From NCBI GenBank assembly GCA_034436035.1, contig DAOTVW010000071.1, positions 1-38,176 of the forward strand: DNA of 38,176 bases. The letters are read 5' to 3'. This stretch comes from UBA4823 sp034436035 (lineage in GTDB: Bacteria; Chloroflexota; Anaerolineae; Anaerolineales; UBA4823). The position numbers and the translations under genes were made by a program. Under the pieces are notes generated by a model. It worked only from the letters and a program-made list of their open reading frames with translations, searched no databases and was not told where the DNA came from. Below, one piece after another: positions 1-6,982 of the stretch (positions are counted from its first letter, which is position 1; each line of letters begins with the position of its first letter).

Positions 1-809
1 CCACCTCCACCAAATTGGTTTGCGATGAGTGCTACATCAATACTATCCGAAGTAGAACGAGCAATCAGTTGCACTCCACTTTTGATTTTAGCTAATACAA
101 ATAAGGCATCTCCTTCCACAATATCCCGTAATTTATGTGCAACCGTGGACAACTCTTCATCCATTTCCCCAACATCCACTTGAGCAATGACTATTCGGTG
201 ACCGTTCACCTCAATGGTATGCAGGTTTTGCTGTAAGGTATCAAATATTTTCTTTTGTTCATCCGTTAAGGGATGATTGAGATAATTCGCTAAAATAGAC
301 AGGCTTGCTCCTTGTCCTAATAAAAAAGCAGCGGCTTCTAAATCTCGTGCAGTTGTCCGTGAATAAGTCAACGCTCCAGTATCTTCGTATATTCCTAATA
401 AAAGCAATGTGGATTCGATGGAAGTCAATTGTAATTCGCGGTTTTGTAACAACTCAATTAATAGGGTAGTATTTGCACCGGTTGAAGCAACGGTTATACT
501 CCAATGATTAGGGATGTCCTCTCTTAGTGGATGATGGTCTATAACCTGAATCTGTGTGTCACTCCGCACACCTTTAATGGTAGCGAGAGATTGGGTGTCT
601 ACTAAAGTAATTTGATCAACCGGTTCCGCTGGCAAATCGCGCAATTCGATAAAAGGAAAGTCACTACCATAAAGCGTTAAAAATCCCCGCACATTACGGT
701 TTACCTTACGCGGTAAAACCGGGATACTTCCCGGGAATAAGAAAGCAGCCCCAAGCAAAGATGCCACCGCATCGAAATCCGCTTGATCATGAGTTAAAAT
801 AATGTGCAT
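1..809 (-). CDS. DHH-family phosphoesterase, partial (C-terminus beyond window)
   Basis: The reading frame opens with ATG at 809 and stays open to the left edge, giving 269 visible codons. The N-terminus reads MHIILTHDQADFDAVASLLG, followed by a VDTQS segment and a VIDHHP motif: the aspartates and the DHH signature that bind two metal ions in DHH phosphoesterases. The last visible residues, QFGGG, are the start of the glycine-rich motif of the DHHA1 subdomain. DHH proteins hydrolyse phosphodiesters such as short oligoribonucleotides, pAp or cyclic dinucleotides. The THxxADFDA form of motif I resembles the N-terminal module of DHH-CBS-tRNA nucleotidyltransferase (A-adding) proteins more than plain NrnA, so the full gene may be a large multidomain tRNA-processing enzyme; the missing C-terminus would decide. 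It diverges from the MazG-like gene and is probably leaderless. Confidence 0.85.
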   Translation of the reverse strand, partial: MHIILTHDQADFDAVASLLGAAFLFPGSIPVLPRKVNRNVRGFLTLYGSDFPFIELRDLPAEPVDQITLVDTQSLATIKGVRSDTQIQVIDHHPLREDIPNHWSITVASTGANTTLLIELLQNRELQLTSIESTLLLLGIYEDTGALTYSRTTARDLEAAAFLLGQGASLSILANYLNHPLTDEQKKIFDTLQQNLHTIEVNGHRIVIAQVDVGEMDEELSTVAHKLRDIVEGDALFVLAKIKSGVQLIARSTSDSIDVALIANQFGGG

Positions 810-816
810 TAATTGG

Positions 817-825
817 AGTATATCA
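817..825 (-). promoter_or_regulatory. Extended -10 promoter of the DHH gene
   Basis: On the minus strand a TGA-TATACT extended -10 element (825 to 817) ends seven bases before the ATG at 809. No convincing -35 is seen at standard spacing. The expected transcription start falls on or next to the start codon and there is no Shine-Dalgarno sequence, so the mRNA is probably leaderless. Confidence 0.55.
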
Positions 826-844
826 CGGGTGGCGTAGGTTAAAG

Positions 845-873
845 TTGACTTTCTATGGAAACAACCATATAAT
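845..873 (+). promoter_or_regulatory. Sigma-A type promoter of the mazG-like operon
   Basis: TTGACT (845-850) and TATAAT (868-873) are separated by exactly 17 bases. The ATG of the next gene is at 882, eight bases after the -10 box, so transcription should start within one or two bases of the start codon. The bases just before the ATG (TTCCCTCC) are pyrimidine-rich with no ribosome binding site. Confidence 0.8.
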
Positions 874-881
874 TTCCCTCC

Positions 882-1178
882 ATGAACATACAAGAACTAA
901 CTAACCAAATGAACGAATTTGTCACTTCACAAGGGTGGTATGATGAAAATAGTAAACGCCCCCAAACGTTGCGTAATTTGGCGATCTCTCTGGTATTGGA
1001 AGCTTCTGAAGTATTGGAGTTGTTTCAATGGGGGGATACGATGAATAACAAATCTGCTTTAGAAGAGGAATTAGCAGATGTTTTTTTATACTTACTGCAA
1101 ATCGCCCAAGTTGCCAATATTGACCTTGAACTAGCAACCCTCAAAAAGCTTAATAAAAACTACCACAGGACATGGTGA
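882..1178 (+). CDS. MazG-like nucleotide pyrophosphohydrolase
   Basis: This is a 98-residue all-helical protein of the small MazG / dCTPase (RS21-C6) type. Residues 40-50 (EASEVLELFQW) and 61-72 (EEELADVFLYLL) carry the two acidic helices, ExxE and ExxD, that hold Mg2+ in this superfamily. Such enzymes hydrolyse non-canonical or surplus NTPs and dNTPs to the monophosphate and pyrophosphate; the exact substrate cannot be read from sequence. The length is normal for the single-domain form. It is the first gene of a three-gene operon, overlaps the next gene by 7 bp, and seems to be translated from a leaderless message. Confidence 0.88.
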   Translation: MNIQELTNQMNEFVTSQGWYDENSKRPQTLRNLAISLVLEASEVLELFQWGDTMNNKSALEEELADVFLYLLQIAQVANIDLELATLKKLNKNYHRTW

Positions 1179-1771
1179 ACTCCATGAAATACTTTATTCA
1201 GAATAATTCTATCGTTAAGGTAACTGTTTTTGGAGGATCGCAACCGAAACCCGACTCCACCGCTTATATCGAAGCATACCGCTTGGGTAAATTATTAGGT
1301 CAACAAGGGTTTGTCATCTTGAATGGCGGTTATATGGGCACGATGGAGGCGGTATCAAAAGGAGCTCATGATGCAGGAGCAAAAGTCATAGGGATTACTT
1401 GTGATCAAATCGAGGATTGGCGCCCCATTGCACCGAATCCATACCTCACCGAAGAAAAACGTTTTCATACTCTTCGAGAACGTTTATACGCATTAATTGA
1501 CCTGTGTGATATTGCCATTGCATTACCCGGTGGAATTGGAACATTGGCAGAGATCGCAGCAATGTGGACACAAATTGATATACAAGCCATACCTCCAAAA
1601 CCGCTTATTCTGATTGGTAAAGGTTGGCAAGATATTATTGAGCAATTTTTTGATGTTATGAAGGATTATGTCACCCAATCTCAAAAAGACGAATTAATCT
1701 TTGCCAAAGACATTGATGAGGCAGTTTCTTATTTGAAAGACTTAACATTCATCCCCCATGACAGCGATTAA
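1172..1771 (+). CDS. LOG-family (TIGR00730-like) nucleotide-binding protein
   Basis: A Rossmann-like protein of 199 residues. Residues 52-59 (GGYMGTME) and 119-127 (PGGIGTLAE) match the GGxxGxM and PGGxGTxxE motifs of the lysine-decarboxylase-like / LOG family, whose characterised members release nucleobase from nucleoside 5'-monophosphates by phosphoribohydrolysis. A role in nucleotide housekeeping would fit the MazG-like gene upstream, with which it overlaps by 7 bp. A second in-frame ATG at 1184 would remove the first four residues and the overlap; neither start has a strong Shine-Dalgarno sequence. The activity on a particular nucleotide is inference. Confidence 0.85.
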   Translation: MVNSMKYFIQNNSIVKVTVFGGSQPKPDSTAYIEAYRLGKLLGQQGFVILNGGYMGTMEAVSKGAHDAGAKVIGITCDQIEDWRPIAPNPYLTEEKRFHTLRERLYALIDLCDIAIALPGGIGTLAEIAAMWTQIDIQAIPPKPLILIGKGWQDIIEQFFDVMKDYVTQSQKDELIFAKDIDEAVSYLKDLTFIPHDSD

Positions 1772-2555
1772 CCCCCAAAAAATCGAAAACCAACTCAATC
1801 TATTGCTCAAGGATTTTCACCAACCTGAGCAATTTATTATCCATTTGCGGAGACTATTGGAAGATTATGCTGACCATGTATATCGTCCCGGTTCAGAATC
1901 AGTTTTACCTTCTTTATTAGCATCGTATCATGTTCCACCGCCATTATTACGGGAACTAGATAAAAAAGTAGCAGGATTGAGTAAAACAAATCCACAGCAT
2001 GCATTACAGCTCGCAGAAGCGCTTTGGGAAATCGATTATATTGAGTTTAAATTAACCGCAATTTCCATCCTGTCAGCAATACCGATTACGGAATCTCAAT
2101 CGGTTTTTTATCTCCTTGAAAAATGGATTACAAATTGCAAGAATCAAAATTTACTTAAACAATTACGGGAAGCGATTGTTGAACAATTTTTACCCGCCGA
2201 GCCCGCGAAATTAATTGAACAAGTTCAAGAATGGTTAAATCAGGATAATCTATCATTAAAAAAGTTTGGTTATCAAGTGCTCTCCCAATCTATAGAAAAA
2301 TATCCGTTTGATTATTTACCAGCTATCTACAAAATTATTCAGCCTTCTTTATATGATACATCAGCGACCTTTAGAAATGAAATCACTAACATTTTGATAG
2401 AACTAACAAAGCGTTCCCCAAAAGAAGTCGCTTACCTGCTCCGTTCTGCATATCAATCCAAACCGCATCCAAATATTAAAAGAATCATTCGTTCTACTCT
2501 TAGGTATTACCCATCTGAACAACAAGTCGAATTAGAAAAATTTCTTTACCAATAA
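1758..2555 (+). CDS. Helical-repeat (HEAT-like) protein of unknown function
   Basis: A 265-residue, soluble, almost entirely helical protein that overlaps the LOG-like gene by 14 bp. Repeating amphipathic helix pairs from about residue 80 to the end (for example around ALWEIDYIEFKLTAISIL and LKKFGYQVLSQSI) resemble HEAT or AlkD-type repeats. No catalytic motif, signal peptide or membrane segment is visible. The spacing recalls the DNA-alkylation-repeat fold, but I cannot see the aromatic/Asp substrate residues of AlkD with confidence, so I leave it as hypothetical. Overlap with two nucleotide-metabolism genes suggests co-translation. Confidence 0.7.
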   Translation: MTAINPQKIENQLNLLLKDFHQPEQFIIHLRRLLEDYADHVYRPGSESVLPSLLASYHVPPPLLRELDKKVAGLSKTNPQHALQLAEALWEIDYIEFKLTAISILSAIPITESQSVFYLLEKWITNCKNQNLLKQLREAIVEQFLPAEPAKLIEQVQEWLNQDNLSLKKFGYQVLSQSIEKYPFDYLPAIYKIIQPSLYDTSATFRNEITNILIELTKRSPKEVAYLLRSAYQSKPHPNIKRIIRSTLRYYPSEQQVELEKFLYQ

Positions 2556-2575
2556 AAATCATATAGGATGGATTA

Positions 2576-2584
2576 TGGTATAAT
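2576..2584 (+). promoter_or_regulatory. Extended -10 promoter of rpsO
   Basis: TGG-TATAAT at 2576-2584 is an extended -10 element with no clear -35 partner. It gives an rpsO leader of about 80 nt that includes the stem-loop at 2602-2631. Confidence 0.6.
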
Positions 2585-2601
2585 CAAAACGCTTTGACTA
2601 G

Positions 2602-2631
2602 CCCACTCTGCGGCAAAACCTGCAGAGTTGG
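2602..2631 (+). promoter_or_regulatory. rpsO leader stem-loop, possible S15 autoregulatory element
   Basis: The arms 2602-2611 (CCCACTCTGC) and 2622-2631 (GCAGAGTTGG) pair over ten positions with a single C/T mismatch, enclosing GGCAAAACCT. It lies between the predicted rpsO promoter and its ribosome binding site. S15 binds its own leader in several bacteria through unrelated structures; this hairpin is a candidate but has not been shown to bind S15. Confidence 0.4.
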
Positions 2632-2672
2632 AGACCTGCAAAACAAATTTATTATGATAAGGAGCAGATGTC

Positions 2673-2945
2673 ATGACTTTAGATAAGGAGAGTAAATCAA
2701 AATTGATGCAGGAGTTCTCGCGCCATGAGAATGACACGGGGTCTCCTGAGGTTCAAATAGCCCTGCTAACAACCCGCATCAACCAGCTTACCGAACATTT
2801 AAAAGCGCACAAACACGATGAATCATCACGAAGAGGCTTATTAAAATTAGTCGGCAGGCGGCGAAGGTTACTAGCATATTTACGGCGAAACGATTTTGAC
2901 CGTTACATGGCATTAACAGATCGCCTAAATATTCGTCGAAAATAA
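2673..2945 (+). CDS. rpsO: 30S ribosomal protein S15
   Basis: The 90-residue length and sequence are canonical for S15, a primary 16S rRNA binder at the h20/h21/h22 junction. Diagnostic segments are the early DTGSPEVQIALLT, the HxxDxxSRRGLLKLVGRRRRLLAYL stretch and the C-terminal basic tail. AAGGAG at 2659-2664 precedes ATG with good spacing, and an extended -10 promoter lies about 90 bp upstream. The rpsO-pnp order is the classical bacterial arrangement. Confidence 0.98.
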   Translation: MTLDKESKSKLMQEFSRHENDTGSPEVQIALLTTRINQLTEHLKAHKHDESSRRGLLKLVGRRRRLLAYLRRNDFDRYMALTDRLNIRRK

Positions 2946-2951
2946 CCCGTT

Positions 2952-2993
2952 TATGAGTAGATGGCAAATGGATATTTTCCCCATCTACTCATA
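2952..2993 (+). repeat. Perfect 13-bp inverted repeat between rpsO and pnp
   Basis: Arms 2952-2964 (TATGAGTAGATGG) and 2981-2993 (CCATCTACTCATA) are exact reverse complements with a 16-base loop. There is no U-tract after it, so it does not look like a simple terminator. By analogy with the E. coli rpsO-pnp spacer it may be a double-strand-specific RNase cleavage site or a 3'-end stabiliser. Confidence 0.75.
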
Positions 2994-3022
2994 TAGCCAA
3001 CAATATAGAGTGGAGTGGGGGC

Positions 3023-3044
3023 TTTTGAACAATATATTTCAAAA
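3023..3044. repeat. AT-rich 7-bp inverted repeat upstream of the pnp promoter
   Basis: TTTTGAA (3023-3029) and TTCAAAA (3038-3044) flank an 8-base spacer, about 35 bp upstream of the pnp -10 box. It could be an operator-like dyad or a small hairpin in read-through mRNA from rpsO. Function unknown. Confidence 0.35.
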
Positions 3045-3080
3045 CTCAGTTTTCATTTAATGGAATTGGAAATAATTCAT

Positions 3081-3086
3081 TATAAT
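3081..3086 (+). promoter_or_regulatory. Possible -10 box for pnp
   Basis: TATAAT at 3081-3086 stands 33 bp before the pnp start, but no good -35 is present at 16-18 bp. The AGGA ribosome binding site is at 3109-3112. Confidence 0.4.
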
Positions 3087-3119
3087 AAAGCTGTTAATTT
3101 TAGATTTTAGGAAATAGAA

Positions 3120-5339
3120 ATGAAACCAGAAGCAAAAATTGTAGAAGCACAAGTTGCAAATAAATTATTTACAATCGAAACCGGAAAAATTGCGCTCCAA
3201 GCTGGTGGCGCGGTGACACTTAGGGTTGGCGATACCATCGTTTTTGCAGCAGCAACGATGAGTCCAGATGCGAAAGAAGGCTATGACTTTTTTCCATTAA
3301 CTGTCGAATATGAAGAAAGAATGTATGCTGGCGGGAGAATCCCCGGGTCATTCTTTCGACGGGAGGGACGACCAACCGATGAGGCAATTCTCACTGCTCG
3401 TTTAAGCGATCGTCCTTTACGACCGCTTTTCCCTGCAGATTTACGCAATGAAGTACAAATAATTATGTATTCCCTTTCTTCAGATGGGGAAAATCCAATC
3501 GATATCCTGGCAGTCAATGCTGCATCAGCTGCTTTATCCATTTCTGATATCCCATGGAACGGGCCGATTGGTGCTGTTCGGATTGGTAGAATTGACGGTG
3601 AATTTATCGTCAATCCCACTTTCCCCGAACTGGAATATTCTGATTTAGACCTTCGGATCGCAGGCACAAGAGATGCCATTTTGATGGTGGAATGCGGTGC
3701 CAACGAGATTACCGAGGAAGATATGGTCAGCGCCTTAGAGTTTGGACACCAGGCACTGCAACCGCTCATTGAGATGCAAGAAAAACTGATTGAAATCGCT
3801 GGAAAACCGAAAGCATCCTATACACCCTATGTGGAACGAGATGATATCGTTGAGCAAATACGCCAAAAAGCGAGCCCCATCATCAGTGAAGCACTGGATA
3901 AACCATACGTTAAAAGCGAACGAAACGCGACATTCCGAAAATTAGAACAAGATCTGATCGAAGAGTTTTGTAATGACAGTGACATAAAAGAAACAGATGT
4001 TCGCTCTGCACTTGAAAAAGTGTACAAACAAATTATCAGATCAAATATCCTTGAACGAAAAATACGAGCAGATGGCCGTAGCCTAGATGAAATCCGTCCA
4101 ATTTGGTGTGAAGTGGATGTTAGCCCACGCGCACACGGCTCTGGTTTATTCACGCGCGGAGAAACCCAAGTCCTTACTTTGGCTACCTTGGGAACCCCCC
4201 GTGAAGCTCAAGAAATCGACAGCCTTTCGCCTTCGGAAAGTAAACGGTATATGCACCATTATAATTTCCCACCATTTTCGACCGGTGAAACCAAAGCACT
4301 GCGTGGCGCCTCGCGGCGCGAGATTGGACATGGTGCATTAGCAGAGAGAGCCCTATTACCTGTTATTCCACCCGAAAGTAAATTTCCATATACATTACGG
4401 CTAGTTTCTGAAGTACTTTCGTCTAATGGTTCATCGTCCATGGCTTCCGTATGTGGGTCAACCTTAGCCTTAATGGATACTGGTGTTCCTATTTTGGCAC
4501 CGGTCGCTGGTGTTGCAATGGGCTTAATCAAAGAGGGAGATAGGTATGCAATCTTAACCGATATTCTCGGTTTAGAAGACCACTACGGTGATATGGACTT
4601 CAAAGTGGCCGGTACTCCTAATGGGATCACCGCACTACAAATGGATATCAAAATCAAGGGAATTAACTCACAGATTATGTCTGAGGCATTGGAAAAAGCC
4701 CGCGTCGCTCGGTCTTTTATCCTTGAAAAAATGTTGGAAGTAATCCCCGAACCACGCCCAGAGCTAAAATCACATGCTCCTCGTATAACCGTCGTCCAAA
4801 TTCCGATCGATAAAATTGGTGCGGTGATTGGTCCAGGTGGAAAAACCATTCGCAGTATTCAGGATGAAACGAATACGAAAATCGATATTGGCGAAGATGG
4901 CTCAGTCTTCATATCTGCCACCGATGGTGATAGCGCCCGCATGGCAGTGGAACGGGTTGAAAACCTGACTGAAACACCCGTTATCGGACGGATTTACACT
5001 GGGAAAGTTGTCCGGGTAGCTGATTTTGGCGCATTTGTTGAAATCTTACCTAATGTAGACGGATTAGTGCATATATCTCAACTAGATTCTACAAGAATTA
5101 ATAACGTAGAAGATGTCGTTCGGGTGGGAGATGAAATTACCGTTATGGTGACTGATATTGATAGCCAAGGAAAAATCCGCCTCTCTCGAACGGCAGTGTT
5201 AGAAGGCTGGTCTGCAGAAGAGGCACAATCCAGGGATCGAAAAGGCAGTCCATCACGCCAAGGCTCTGGTTCTAGACCCTCCGGAAACCGGCGCGACGAT
5301 CGTCGCTCTGGTGGAAGTAATTTTTCTCCACGCCGCTAA
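3120..5339 (+). CDS. pnp: Polyribonucleotide nucleotidyltransferase (PNPase)
   Basis: The 739-residue protein has the full PNPase layout: two RNase PH cores (about 1-225 and 310-540) joined by a helical linker, then a KH domain with the GPGGKTIR loop (about 555-615) and an S1 domain (about 620-690; IGRIYTGKVVRVADFGAFVEI). It phosphorolytically degrades RNA 3' to 5' and adds heteropolymeric tails. The C-terminal 35 residues are Arg/Ser/Gly-rich and probably disordered, perhaps adding RNA affinity. It follows rpsO, as in many bacteria. Its stop codon overlaps the murE stop codon on the opposite strand by 4 bp, leaving no room for a terminator. Confidence 0.98.
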   Translation: MKPEAKIVEAQVANKLFTIETGKIALQAGGAVTLRVGDTIVFAAATMSPDAKEGYDFFPLTVEYEERMYAGGRIPGSFFRREGRPTDEAILTARLSDRPLRPLFPADLRNEVQIIMYSLSSDGENPIDILAVNAASAALSISDIPWNGPIGAVRIGRIDGEFIVNPTFPELEYSDLDLRIAGTRDAILMVECGANEITEEDMVSALEFGHQALQPLIEMQEKLIEIAGKPKASYTPYVERDDIVEQIRQKASPIISEALDKPYVKSERNATFRKLEQDLIEEFCNDSDIKETDVRSALEKVYKQIIRSNILERKIRADGRSLDEIRPIWCEVDVSPRAHGSGLFTRGETQVLTLATLGTPREAQEIDSLSPSESKRYMHHYNFPPFSTGETKALRGASRREIGHGALAERALLPVIPPESKFPYTLRLVSEVLSSNGSSSMASVCGSTLALMDTGVPILAPVAGVAMGLIKEGDRYAILTDILGLEDHYGDMDFKVAGTPNGITALQMDIKIKGINSQIMSEALEKARVARSFILEKMLEVIPEPRPELKSHAPRITVVQIPIDKIGAVIGPGGKTIRSIQDETNTKIDIGEDGSVFISATDGDSARMAVERVENLTETPVIGRIYTGKVVRVADFGAFVEILPNVDGLVHISQLDSTRINNVEDVVRVGDEITVMVTDIDSQGKIRLSRTAVLEGWSAEEAQSRDRKGSPSRQGSGSRPSGNRRDDRRSGGSNFSPRR

Positions 5340-6919
5340 TCCGGCAAAAAAGGCATCTCAGGACCTGGGATACCGAGTAATTCTGCTATTGCACTTCGCA
5401 AGGCGACTCGGTCATCCCAGGCATACTCAATCGTTCCGTAACACATCGATTGTTCATGACCTTTACCGCATAAGATGACCACATCCCCTTTCGTCGCCAT
5501 AGATACAGCCACACGAATTGCTTCTCTGCGATCCGCTATGAGGAAATAATCCAAATTTTCTTTGCCACCCGCCTTCTCTGCGCCTGTTTTCATTTCCTGT
5601 AGTATCTGATGAATATCCTCGGTACGAGGATCTTCCGCAGTAAAGATAGATTTATTTGCCAATTGAACAGCAATTTCAGCCATTTGCCAGCGTTTGTCTT
5701 TATCACGTAATCCAGCTGAGCCAAATACTACGATGACATTCTTTTCGGTCATCCGTCGCGCATGAGACAATGCATGTAATAATGCGTTTGGTGTATGGGC
5801 AAAATCGACTAGGGCAATAAATTCTTGCCCCAGGTCAATGGGCTCCATTCTTCCAGGCAAATACTTCACCTTCATTAAACCATCTACAGCTGCATCTGGA
5901 TTAACTCCTAATGTTTCGACTGTGGCGCCCCAAGCAGCCAGGCTGTTGTAAATATGATAATTTCCCATTAAGTTTAAGCTAATTTTGGCTGTTTGATGGA
6001 TACCTCGTATTTTGAAATGTGGAGTAATAGAGTCTTCTGAAATATCTATTGCTTTAATATCTGCATCGTCCTTTATTGCGTAGGAAAATGCTGTAAGTGA
6101 AGGATAATTTTTTACCCGGTTTGCCAGATAATCAAAGGATTGATCATCCTTATTCAAAATTGCGGTTCGGTAATTACCATTGCTTTTCTTTGGTGTGACT
6201 GCCAGTTCATCAATTAAACTGGCTTTTGCTGCTAAATACTCTGCATAAGTGCCGTGAAAATCGAGATGCTCATGGGTGATATTAGTAAAAACGGCAATAT
6301 CATAAAAACAAGCTGCCACTCGCCTTTGAGCTAATCCATGGGAAGTCGTTTCTAAGACAACATGGGTGATTGGTTCTGGAGAGTGTTCCACCATATTTTT
6401 TAACAAAGATTGTATTTGATATGCTTCAGGTGTAGTAACATGAAAACCGGTATCAATTTCTTCTTCGCCAATACATGCACTCACAGTGCTGATCATCGCG
6501 CTGGAATATCCCGCTGCTTTCAAAATTTGATAGATAAAAGTAGTGGTCGAGGTTTTCCCATCCGTACCTGTCACACCAATGACGGTTAAATGTTTAGCTG
6601 GATAACCGCGAATGGCTGCAGACAAATACGCTAAAGCATTGCGAGAATTATCTACACGAATATATGGAACGGTAAGCGGTTCCATATATTCAGAACCGCA
6701 TACGGCTACTGCACCCCGCTCAATTGCTTCACGAATGTAGTTATGACCATCGACATTTAATCCCTTTATGGCTACGTATAAATCCCCATTTTTAACACTT
6801 CGTGAATCAGAAACTATATCTCGAATATCAAGATGAGTATATATCTGTTTCTCGCCCGATGAGGGAAAGATGAGCAGCCAATTTTCTGGATATTCTGATA
6901 ATAATTCTTTTAATTTCAT
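5336..6919 (-). CDS. murE: Mur ligase MurE (third amino acid ligase of peptidoglycan precursor)
   Basis: A 527-residue Mur ligase with N-terminal UDP-binding domain, ATP-binding P-loop GVTGTDGKTST (about residues 116-126), the central HLDFHGTYxEYxxAKA segment with the carbamylated lysine, and the C-terminal GKGHE motif. MurE adds the residue-3 diamino acid to UDP-MurNAc-Ala-Glu in the cytoplasm. The specificity loop reads AEDPRTED (DNA 5624-5635 for EDPR) where meso-DAP enzymes have DNPR: the Arg is kept and the Asn is changed. DAP, Lys or ornithine cannot be decided from this alone. ATG at 6919 is preceded directly by an in-frame GTG at 6922; no Shine-Dalgarno sequence is present. Confidence 0.93.
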   Translation of the reverse strand: MKLKELLSEYPENWLLIFPSSGEKQIYTHLDIRDIVSDSRSVKNGDLYVAIKGLNVDGHNYIREAIERGAVAVCGSEYMEPLTVPYIRVDNSRNALAYLSAAIRGYPAKHLTVIGVTGTDGKTSTTTFIYQILKAAGYSSAMISTVSACIGEEEIDTGFHVTTPEAYQIQSLLKNMVEHSPEPITHVVLETTSHGLAQRRVAACFYDIAVFTNITHEHLDFHGTYAEYLAAKASLIDELAVTPKKSNGNYRTAILNKDDQSFDYLANRVKNYPSLTAFSYAIKDDADIKAIDISEDSITPHFKIRGIHQTAKISLNLMGNYHIYNSLAAWGATVETLGVNPDAAVDGLMKVKYLPGRMEPIDLGQEFIALVDFAHTPNALLHALSHARRMTEKNVIVVFGSAGLRDKDKRWQMAEIAVQLANKSIFTAEDPRTEDIHQILQEMKTGAEKAGGKENLDYFLIADRREAIRVAVSMATKGDVVILCGKGHEQSMCYGTIEYAWDDRVALRSAIAELLGIPGPEMPFLPD

Positions 6920-6930
6920 CACGATTTAAT

Positions 6931-6963
6931 TAAAAACGGGGTCATGGAGAATTCCATAACCCC
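6931..6963 (-). terminator. Intrinsic terminator after the F0 gene cluster, abutting murE
   Basis: On the minus strand the stem GGGGTTATGGA / TCCATGACCCC (6963-6953 with 6948-6938, one G-U pair) has an ATTC tetraloop and is followed by GTTTTTA. It lies between the b-delta stop and the murE start, only about ten bases before murE. Confidence 0.85.
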
Positions 6964-6982
6964 AAACTAAATTTCCCTTTTC

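Noticed and set aside
3281..3769. A 162-codon minus-strand frame inside pnp
   Set aside because: It is antisense to a highly conserved PNPase region and shows no family features or ribosome binding site.
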